Positions 27,206 through 33,825 of a stretch of 64,000 bases of DNA are shown piece by piece. Under the pieces are notes generated by a model. The model ran no database searches. It was not told where the DNA came from and worked only from the letters and a program-made list of their open reading frames with translations. This DNA is from Mesorhizobium sp. (GTDB lineage Bacteria; Pseudomonadota; Alphaproteobacteria; Rhizobiales; Rhizobiaceae), in assembly GCA_004020315.1 (NCBI GenBank), contig SAQG01000004.1, positions 154,722-218,721 on the forward strand. Direction: 5' to 3'. The stretch's first letter is position 1; each line of letters begins with the position of its first letter. Both the position numbers and the translations under genes were made by a program.

Positions 27206-27925
27206 TCAGTTCGGCGCAGCAGCCTCGGCCAGCGCGATGCCGGTTGGCGTCGGCTTCACCGGCACGATGCCGCGCGCCAGCGCCAGCAGATATTTGTTGT
27301 ATTCGGTGAACAGCACGCGCAGGGCCCTCGGCTTGGTCAGCCAGCCGCCATTGCCAAGATTGCTGTTGACCACCGGATAGGGCTCGAGCTTGGCCTTGTG
27401 CAGCAGCCGGCCCATTTCCAGCAGGCTGCGCGGCATGTGATAGTTGTTGGTCACGAGAATCACCGTGCCATAGGCGTGGTCTTCCACCCACTTGGCACTT
27501 TCCTCGGCATTGCCGATCGTGTCGAGTGCGGCGCGGTCGATGTCGACGCAGCAGGAGAACAATTTCTTGTCGCCGCGGGTCGCGACCTGAAGCTGGCGGC
27601 GGCTGGCGGAGGGATGCACGCCGCTGATCAGCAGCCGCTCGCCCTTGCCGGACGCAAGCAGACCCATAGCGGCGTCGAGACGCGAATGGCCGCCGGTCAG
27701 CACGATGATGGCATCGGCTTTTGCCGGATTGGTAGGGGTCGCGAGGCGGCTGACAGTGTTGGCGAACCAGCCGAAGCCGCCGGCAAACAGCGTTGCCAGC
27801 ACGAGCAGAAAGAAAGCGGAGATGCGCAATGCGCCCGCCAATCGGCTGGGCTTGGCGCGCTCACGGGAAGGCACAATCACCAAGGGCAACTGTCCAGCCG
27901 TTCCGGTCGACTCGCGCGCGTCCAT
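27206..27925 (-). CDS. YdcF-family (DUF218) membrane protein
   Basis: A 239-residue protein with one N-terminal membrane helix (about residues 30-52, RISAFFLLVLATLFAGGFGWF) and a DUF218 domain: ADAIIVLTGGHSRLDAAMGLL, the RLLISGVHPS segment and later VILVTNNYHMPRSLLEM. DUF218 proteins such as SanA/YdcF are linked to envelope integrity and peptidoglycan or polysaccharide metabolism, without a firm reaction. It is downstream of ftsE-ftsX on the same strand, which fits an envelope role. Confidence 0.9.
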   Translation of the reverse strand: MDARESTGTAGQLPLVIVPSRERAKPSRLAGALRISAFFLLVLATLFAGGFGWFANTVSRLATPTNPAKADAIIVLTGGHSRLDAAMGLLASGKGERLLISGVHPSASRRQLQVATRGDKKLFSCCVDIDRAALDTIGNAEESAKWVEDHAYGTVILVTNNYHMPRSLLEMGRLLHKAKLEPYPVVNSNLGNGGWLTKPRALRVLFTEYNKYLLALARGIVPVKPTPTGIALAEAAAPN

Positions 27926-28006
27926 CGTCTTTATCGTTAACCCTGAAATGCGGCGTTTAGTAGGTCAAAAAGCACACATTACGTTACGCTAATTCTCTAT
28001 TCGTGA

Positions 28007-28996
28007 TCACCCCGCGTCCGGCTGGCGGACATCGATGTCGCTGAGATAGGTGACGACGGTGACATGGGAGGTTGCCGCCGTCAGCGCACCGATGACCAGC
28101 ACCATGAGAACGACGCCGAGATAGCCCGCCGAACCGATGGCGAAATTGCCGAACAGTGCGGTCGCCTGATCGGCCTCCGGTGTTGCCATGTTGCGCGACG
28201 ACCACCATGAGAAGACGATGAAGACCAGCACCGCCGCCGCACCCCCGGCGGCTGCGCCCTTCATGCCGGTGATGAGAAAGTGGTGGCGGAATTCGCGCGC
28301 GATGAAGCGCGCTTCGGCGCCGACGAAATGCAGCACCTCGATGATGTGGCCGTTGCCGGCCATGGCGCCGCGCGTTGCGAACACCACGGTCAGCACGGTT
28401 GCCGACAGCATCAGCGCCAGCACGGCGATGCCGATGGTCACCGTGGTTCGGGCCATGGCCACGAGCCGGTCGACCCAGGTGCGATGGTCGTCAAGTGCTG
28501 CGCTGGGCAGTTTTGGCGTGATTGCGGCGCGCATGGCGGCGAAGTCGGGCGGGTTGCTCTCGTCTATGGTGACGATGATCAGACGCGGCACCGGCAGGTC
28601 GTCGATGTTGAGACCCGAGCCAAGCCACGGCTCCAGCAGCCGCGCCGTGGCGTCGCGGTCGACGATCCTGGCGCTCTTCACGCCAGGAAATTCGCCGGCG
28701 ATCTGCGAGGCCTGGGCAAGTGCTGCCTCCATGTCGAGGCCATCTACCGGCTTGATCTGGATCGTCGCCTCGCGTGAGATCTGGTTCTCCCAGACCGAGG
28801 CGGTGTCGCGCACCAGCGTCACCGCGCCGAAGGTCAGGCAGGAGAGGAACGTCATTATGGCAATGACCAGGACCAGCGCCCGGCCGGCGATGTTCTGCGC
28901 CGGCACGATCGGGGCCATCTTGCGCTGAACGCGCTGCGTCGTCGCAGCCTTCCCGGCGTGTTGGTCTTCGACATGGCGAACGGAAAGGTCAGTCAT
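28007..28996 (-). CDS. ftsX: Cell-division protein FtsX
   Basis: A 329-residue polytopic protein: a cytoplasmic N-terminal tail, a first membrane helix at about 39-60 (GRALVLVIAIMTFLSCLTFG), a periplasmic domain, then three helices near residues 185-310. With FtsE it forms an ABC-type complex that controls peptidoglycan hydrolases at the septum. It overlaps ftsE by 8 bases, indicating coupled translation. Sequence divergence of FtsX is usual, so the call rests on topology and the ftsE neighbour. Confidence 0.94.
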   Translation of the reverse strand: MTDLSVRHVEDQHAGKAATTQRVQRKMAPIVPAQNIAGRALVLVIAIMTFLSCLTFGAVTLVRDTASVWENQISREATIQIKPVDGLDMEAALAQASQIAGEFPGVKSARIVDRDATARLLEPWLGSGLNIDDLPVPRLIIVTIDESNPPDFAAMRAAITPKLPSAALDDHRTWVDRLVAMARTTVTIGIAVLALMLSATVLTVVFATRGAMAGNGHIIEVLHFVGAEARFIAREFRHHFLITGMKGAAAGGAAAVLVFIVFSWWSSRNMATPEADQATALFGNFAIGSAGYLGVVLMVLVIGALTAATSHVTVVTYLSDIDVRQPDAG

Positions 28997-29648
28997 AGAT
29001 ATCCAGCCTTCCGCCGGCCAGGATCATGCGCCGCGCGTCGACCTGTTCCATCAGGCCGAGGTCGTGCGTTGCGATCACCACCGCGGTGCCCAGCCGGTTG
29101 AGTTCGATGAACAGCCGCAGCAGGCGTCGCGCCAGCGGCGGATCGACGTTGCCTGTAGGCTCGTCGGCAAGCAGGATCTCCGGCTGCTCGATCAGCGCCC
29201 TGGCGATTGCGGCGCGCTGCTTCTCGCCGCCCGACAGGACCGGCGGCAGCACATGCATGCGCTCGCCAAGGCCGACCCATTTCAAGAGCTCGGTCACATC
29301 GGTGCGGTAGCTCGCCTCCTCGCGCCCGCGCACGCGCAGCGGCAAGGCCACGTTCTCATAGGTCGTCATGTGGTCGAGCAGGCGAAAGTCCTGGAACACC
29401 ACGCCGATGCGCCGCCGCAGATGCGGCAGCTCTGCGCGCGAGATGCGCGAGCGGTCTTTGCCGAAGATAGTGATCAGCCCGCGCGTCGGCTTGAGCGACA
29501 TGAACAGAAGCCGCAGCAGCGTCGTCTTGCCGGCGCCCGAAGGGCCGCTCAGGAACTGGAAGGAGCGCTCCGGTATGTGCAAGGAAATGTCGCGGAGGAT
29601 TTCCGGACCCATGCCATAGCGGAGGCCGACATTTTCGAAGCGGATCAC
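28989..29648 (-). CDS. ftsE: Cell-division ATP-binding protein FtsE
   Basis: A 219-residue ABC ATPase with Walker A GPSGAGKT at residues 35-42, signature LSGGEKQRAAIARA and Walker B ILLADEPTGNVD. It powers FtsX in regulating septal cell-wall hydrolysis. It is the first gene of ftsE-ftsX, with ydcF beyond. A perfect TTAA-N7-TTAA site lies about 70 bases upstream (29719-29733), which matches the CtrA recognition sequence and implies cell-cycle control. Confidence 0.97.
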   Translation of the reverse strand: MIRFENVGLRYGMGPEILRDISLHIPERSFQFLSGPSGAGKTTLLRLLFMSLKPTRGLITIFGKDRSRISRAELPHLRRRIGVVFQDFRLLDHMTTYENVALPLRVRGREEASYRTDVTELLKWVGLGERMHVLPPVLSGGEKQRAAIARALIEQPEILLADEPTGNVDPPLARRLLRLFIELNRLGTAVVIATHDLGLMEQVDARRMILAGGRLDIYD

Positions 29649-29718
29649 GTTCGACGACCTGAAACTTGCGGCGGCGACGAGCCAGCCTTCTCTGAGAAAG
29701 GACCATCGGCCGGCATGG

Positions 29719-29733
29719 TTAACCGGCGGTTAA
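29719..29733. promoter_or_regulatory. CtrA-type box in the ftsE promoter region
   Basis: TTAA-CCGGCGG-TTAA is an exact match to the alphaproteobacterial CtrA full site TTAA-N7-TTAA. It lies 71 bases from the ftsE start and 111 from the divergent gene at 29844. In a GC-rich genome such a match at a cell-division operon is unlikely to be chance, though direct proof is absent. Confidence 0.7.
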
Positions 29734-29843
29734 TTCTGAGGTTTTTTGGGCGCGTCACAGGGGTACCGATGGGGAAGCGTTAACCATTTCCGTTTACGCA
29801 AAAGAAACGAAGAGCGAACAAGTGCTGTAGTGCTGGGGCCGTG

Positions 29844-30491
29844 ATGGCTGAGGATCGAACCGCGCGCCCGGTTTCCGGCGAAATCATGACCGATTCGGCC
29901 GCAAATCCTGCGCCGGAACGCATTAAGCGTGATCCAGCCGATGACATCGTCGACGCCGACTACGAGGTGCTGCCGCGCTTTACCGGCAGCATGGACCCTT
30001 CACCGCCGCTTTCGCGGGTGATCGCCACGCCGTCGATCGAAGGCATGGAGATGCTGCGCAAGCCCAAAGCTGCGATGGAACGGCTGCGGGCGTCGCGCGG
30101 CGGGCCGATCTTCTGGATCGCCGGCCTCAGTGCGGCGTTTGCAGCCTTCTGGATCTCGGGCGGGCACGCGCTGGTGCGTCAGGCGCCGCTTCTTCTCGCG
30201 GCACAGGAAACGGGCGCTGCATTCACCATTTCAGGCGTCACGTCGCGTATCGATGCGTCCGGGCCGGAACCTGTCCTGTTCGTCGGTGGCGAGGCCGCGA
30301 ACGACGGCGCCAGCCCGTCGCCATTGCCGCCGCTGGAAATCCGGATCACCGGCAATGACAGCCGCACAACCCGCTATACGCTGGGGACATTCAACCGTTC
30401 GCTGGCGCCTGGTGAAAGATTTGGCTTTTCCAGCCGGCTCGACGTGCCTAGAAACGGGGTCAAGACCGTCTCGGTCACCTTCGCCAATTAG
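29844..30491 (+). CDS. Membrane-anchored protein, possible DUF3426-like
   Basis: A 215-residue protein: a charged Pro-rich N terminus (1-85), one transmembrane helix (about 88-106, GPIFWIAGLSAAFAAFWIS) and a C-terminal domain with FTISGVTSRI, PLEIRITGNDSRTTRYTLG and LAPGERFGFSSRLDVP. This layout resembles the DUF3426 part of MJ0042 zinc-ribbon proteins that I know beside ftsE in other rhizobia, but no zinc-ribbon cysteines are present here. Function unknown; it shares the CtrA-box intergenic region with ftsE and is followed 26 bases later by hpt. GTG 29841 is an alternative start. Confidence 0.78.
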   Translation: MAEDRTARPVSGEIMTDSAANPAPERIKRDPADDIVDADYEVLPRFTGSMDPSPPLSRVIATPSIEGMEMLRKPKAAMERLRASRGGPIFWIAGLSAAFAAFWISGGHALVRQAPLLLAAQETGAAFTISGVTSRIDASGPEPVLFVGGEAANDGASPSPLPPLEIRITGNDSRTTRYTLGTFNRSLAPGERFGFSSRLDVPRNGVKTVSVTFAN

Positions 30492-30517
30492 GGCAATCAT
30501 TTCTGGAAAGGCAGCCA

Positions 30518-31060
30518 ATGCCAGTCGTGCGCGGCAAGGATATCGAGGTCCTGTTTTCGGCATCGGCGATTGCCCGCCGCAATCTGGAGCTCGCCAAGGA
30601 GATCGCCGGGCACGACTATCATGACCTTCTGGTGATTTCGGTGCTGAAAGGATCGTTCATCTTCGCCGCCGATCTCATCCGCGCCATGCACGATGTCGGC
30701 CTGTCGCCCGAGGTCGAGTTCATCTTCATCTCCAGCTATGGTGCGGGCACCACCAGCGGCGAGGTGAGGGTGCTGCGCGACATCGACAATGAGGTCGCCG
30801 GCCGCGACGTGCTGTTGATCGACGACATTCTCGAATCCGGCAAGACGTTGTCCTTCACCCGCGACCTGATGCTGTCGCGCGGCGCCAAAAGCTGTGCCAT
30901 CGCCGTGCTGCTTGACAAGCGCATGCGCCGCCAGACCGCGCTCAACGCCGACTATGTCGGCTTCGACTGCCCCGACTATTTCGTCGTCGGCTACGGCATG
31001 GATGTCGCCCACGCCTTTCGCGAACTGCCATTCGTCGGCGTCGTCAAGGGCGACGCCTAG
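30518..31060 (+). CDS. hpt: Hypoxanthine phosphoribosyltransferase
   Basis: A 180-residue type I phosphoribosyltransferase. The PRPP-binding loop DVLLIDDILESGKTL lies at residues 97-111, and LKGSFIFAADL carries the pyrophosphate-binding loop. It salvages hypoxanthine and guanine to IMP and GMP. A GGCAGCC-type weak ribosome binding site precedes ATG 30518. The TAG stop codon forms the left edge of a 144-base inverted repeat. Confidence 0.95.
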   Translation: MPVVRGKDIEVLFSASAIARRNLELAKEIAGHDYHDLLVISVLKGSFIFAADLIRAMHDVGLSPEVEFIFISSYGAGTTSGEVRVLRDIDNEVAGRDVLLIDDILESGKTLSFTRDLMLSRGAKSCAIAVLLDKRMRRQTALNADYVGFDCPDYFVVGYGMDVAHAFRELPFVGVVKGDA

Positions 31061-31202
31061 GGTGTGTTGATATTCAGGTGAGGCCGGCCTGCAAACAGCG
31101 GCTTCCTGCGCTTCCGGTGCTCACGTACCACAAGTACGCTCCGCTCCGGTTCTCGGAAGCCGCTGTTTTCAGCTCGGCCTGACCTGAATATCAACACACC
31201 CT
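31059..31202. repeat. Long inverted repeat after hpt (about 144 bases)
   Basis: Outer arms of 21 bases (31059-31079 and 31182-31202; inner ends GATATTCAGGT / ACCTGAATATC) are perfectly complementary. Inside, further complementary blocks follow: GGCCG/CGGCC, AAACAGCGGCTTCC / GGAAGCCGCTGTTT and GTAC/GTAC around a CACAA loop. The RNA would fold into one long interrupted hairpin. Relics of the same element lie at 7884-7930 and about 61450-61540, so it is a dispersed, non-autonomous repeat. Confidence 0.88.
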
Positions 31203-31336
31203 GGTGCTCGATCCCGAAAGGGGCACTGGGCTTGGAATCGCTGTATGCAACTCTTCAATGCGGCGCGCTCTGGATTTCTCCCTGACCGTGTTTGCGGTTC
31301 AGAAAAAGTCAACTTTTCCCCGCCAAACTTTCCGCT

Positions 31337-31708
31337 ATGGCAAAGCTCCTGATCGTCGAGGACGATGAATCCGTCCGCACCCTCGCCGCCCGCGCGCTCG
31401 AACGCGCCGGGCATATGATCGACATCGCCGCCGACGGCGCGCAAGGGCTTGCCCTGATCCGCGCAGCACGCGGCGCCTACGACCTTGTCGTCTCCGATAT
31501 CCGCATGCCGGAAATGGACGGCATCGCTATGGCCAAGGCGGCGGCGTCGCTTTTCCCGGCGATGAAGATCTTGCTGATGACCGGCTATGCTGACCAGCGC
31601 GAGCGCGCCGAGGAATTGAACGGCATCATTGTGGATGTCGTGCAGAAGCCGTTCACGCTGGCCGAAATCCGCGCGCGCGTCGAGCGGGCGCTCGCCTGTT
31701 TCGCCTAG
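31337..31708 (+). CDS. cpdR: Single-domain response regulator, CpdR type
   Basis: A 123-residue receiver domain without an output domain. The phospho-acceptor is Asp54 in LVVSDIRMPEMDG, with acidic pocket Glu8/Asp9/Asp10, a switch Thr in LLMTGYAD and Lys in VQKPFTLAEIRARV. The MTGYADQRERA segment and length match rhizobial CpdR. When unphosphorylated, CpdR directs ClpXP to degrade substrates and, through the CtrA circuit, controls cell-cycle progression. I start at ATG 31337; no sensor kinase is adjacent. Confidence 0.82.
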   Translation: MAKLLIVEDDESVRTLAARALERAGHMIDIAADGAQGLALIRAARGAYDLVVSDIRMPEMDGIAMAKAAASLFPAMKILLMTGYADQRERAEELNGIIVDVVQKPFTLAEIRARVERALACFA

Positions 31709-31728
31709 AGCCTAAGGCATGACCGCGG

Positions 31729-32679
31729 TCAGGCCGGATCGCAGGTTGCCGCGATTGGCGGCGCGCTGCTTCGGCGCCGATTGGCATGGAGCGCGAACAG
31801 ACCGGCGCCGACGATCAGGGCGGCGCCGATGACGGTGGTCGATCGCGGAACTTCGGCAAAGAACAGGAAACCCCACAGGGGCGACCAGATGATGCCGGTG
31901 TATTCGAAGGTGGCGACGCTGTTGGCGGGCGCCAGCCGGTAGGCCTGCGACAACAGGATCATCCCGGCCGAAGCGACGAAGCCGCAGGCGGCCATCGTCA
32001 GGAAATCGATCGGCGTTGGCCAGATCCATGGCCTGACCAGGAATTCGAGGCTCGGATGCGTGGCGTGCGCTATTCCTGCCAGCCAGAACAGTCCGGCGAC
32101 CGCTGCAGCGCCCAGGAGATAGACGCCGTTTTGATAGAACGCCATGACCGTGGACGATTCGGTGTCGCCGATCTTGCGTGCCATCAGCTGCGAAAAACCG
32201 TACAGCACCGCCGAGGCCAGCGACAGCAGCGCCGCCCAGTCGAACAGCCCGGCACCGGGTCGCAGCATCACCAGCACGCCCAGCAACCCGACCATGACGG
32301 TGACCAGCGTCTGCCACGCCACATGTTCGCCGAGATAAGGGCCGGCAAGCGCCATGATAAACAACGGCGCCATGAAATAGAGCGCCACCGCGTCGGCAAG
32401 CGGCAGGGCGGCGATCGCCAGGTAGTAGACGGTGTAGGAGGTGAACAGGATGAGGGCGCGCATCGTCAGCATGCGAAATCGCTTCGAAAAGATCGCCTTG
32501 AGCCCGACATCGGCATGAACGAGCGCGAGAAGAATGGGCAGGGCGACGATCGAGCGGATCGCCATCACCTCGGTCACCGGATAGGTGCCCGACACGGCCT
32601 TGATCAGCGGATCCTGGAGCGAGAACACCAGAACGCCGAGGCAAAGGCTTGTCATGCCGAGGACGATCCGGTTCTGCAT
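31729..32679 (-). CDS. DMT-superfamily (EamA) transporter
   Basis: A 316-residue membrane protein with ten predicted helices in two EamA domains (MQNRIVLGMTSLCLGVLVFS at the start; LADAVALYFMAPLFIMALA in the first half). It probably exports a small metabolite; nothing identifies it. I use ATG 32679 because the 33-codon upstream extension is encoded by a palindromic repeat. It is divergent from a LysR regulator that may control it, with 276 bases between. Confidence 0.9.
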   Translation of the reverse strand: MQNRIVLGMTSLCLGVLVFSLQDPLIKAVSGTYPVTEVMAIRSIVALPILLALVHADVGLKAIFSKRFRMLTMRALILFTSYTVYYLAIAALPLADAVALYFMAPLFIMALAGPYLGEHVAWQTLVTVMVGLLGVLVMLRPGAGLFDWAALLSLASAVLYGFSQLMARKIGDTESSTVMAFYQNGVYLLGAAAVAGLFWLAGIAHATHPSLEFLVRPWIWPTPIDFLTMAACGFVASAGMILLSQAYRLAPANSVATFEYTGIIWSPLWGFLFFAEVPRSTTVIGAALIVGAGLFALHANRRRSSAPPIAATCDPA

Positions 32680-32737
32680 GTCGTTCGACGGCTCCTTGCG
32701 TGTTCGGCCCGAGCCGGGCCTGCGTAATTTTTGTTTT

Positions 32738-32782
32738 ATGCATGTCGTCCAAAACCGCTGCGCACTTTTGGACGACATGCAT
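32738..32782. repeat. Palindromic repeat, ATGCATGTCGTCC type
   Basis: Two perfect 17-base arms (ATGCATGTCGTCCAAAA at 32738-32754 and its complement at 32766-32782) flank an 11-base loop CCGCTGCGCAC. T-rich bases before and A-rich bases after make it terminator-like on both strands. Related copies lie at 54465-54512 and, inverted, near 62737-62782. Here it sits in a divergent promoter region. Confidence 0.85.
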
Positions 32783-32955
32783 CAAAAAGAACCCGCCACC
32801 GTTTCGGGCAGCGGGTACGAGTGAGGACTTTTGATTGGTCCGCAGCCGATTCCGCAGCCGCATATCCAATGGGTGAAGCAACTATTATCCGCCGTTTGAC
32901 ATGTTGCAAACGAATTGGAATGATGCCAGCAATCAGATTTTTTCATGGCAGACAA

Positions 32956-33813
32956 ATGAAGCCCACGCTCGACAGCGATCTGCTGCGCACCTTCGTCGCG
33001 GTTGCGGATACCGGCAATTTCACCAGGGCAGCGGAGCAGGCCGGCCGTACCCAGTCGGCGGTTTCGATGCAGATGAAGAAGCTCGAAGATCTGCTCGGCG
33101 ACAGTCTGTTTGAGCGCGGCTCGCGTGGCGTGGCGCTCACGCGCCGCGGCAGCGAACTCATCGTCAACGCCCGCCGGATCGTATCGTTGCTGGACGAGAC
33201 GGCGGCATCGATGGTCGCCGCGCCGCTTGGCGGACCGGTGCGCATCGGCATCCCGGAGGAATATGGCCACGCGATCCTGTCGCGCGCGCTCGGTTCCTTT
33301 GCCAAGCGCCATCCTCAGGTCGACGTCACCGTCCGCTATGCGCATTCCGGTGCGCAGATCGCGGCGCTCGCCGCCGGCGAGCTCGATCTGGCGGTGGTGT
33401 TCGAATGGCAGGATCTCTCCGGCGGTGAGGTGCTGATGAATGACCCGACGGTATGGGTGACGTCGGAGCTGCATCATATGCATGAGGAGCGGCCGATGCC
33501 GATCGCACTCTACAACCGTGCCGGCTGGTGCAAGGATTTCGCGATCAAGTCGCTGGAACAGCGCGGCCTCGCCTATCGTGTCGCCTATACCAGCGATACC
33601 AATGGCGGCCTGCGGCTCGCCGTCACCTCAGGATTGGCGATTGCGCCGATCTCGCGCAGCAACATCCCGGCCGGCTGCCGCGAACTCACGGCTGCCGACG
33701 GGTTCGGCGACATCGATTCCTCGAACGTGGTGCTGCGCCGCAATCCGAACGCTTCCGGCGAGGCCATCGACGGGATGGAAGAGGCGATCCGCGAGGCGTT
33801 CACCAACCGCTAG
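32956..33813 (+). CDS. LysR-family transcriptional regulator
   Basis: A 285-residue LysR regulator: helix-turn-helix at residues about 5-62 (LLRTFVAVADTGNFTRAAEQ), followed by a periplasmic-binding-protein-like effector domain with GGPVRIGIPEEYGH. I chose ATG 32956 (MKPTLDSDLL). It is divergent from the DMT transporter gene, which is its most likely target. Its TAG stop is followed only 12 bases later by the convergent TIGR02302 gene. Confidence 0.92.
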   Translation: MKPTLDSDLLRTFVAVADTGNFTRAAEQAGRTQSAVSMQMKKLEDLLGDSLFERGSRGVALTRRGSELIVNARRIVSLLDETAASMVAAPLGGPVRIGIPEEYGHAILSRALGSFAKRHPQVDVTVRYAHSGAQIAALAAGELDLAVVFEWQDLSGGEVLMNDPTVWVTSELHHMHEERPMPIALYNRAGWCKDFAIKSLEQRGLAYRVAYTSDTNGGLRLAVTSGLAIAPISRSNIPAGCRELTAADGFGDIDSSNVVLRRNPNASGEAIDGMEEAIREAFTNR

Positions 33814-33825
33814 AGCAGGGCAGCT

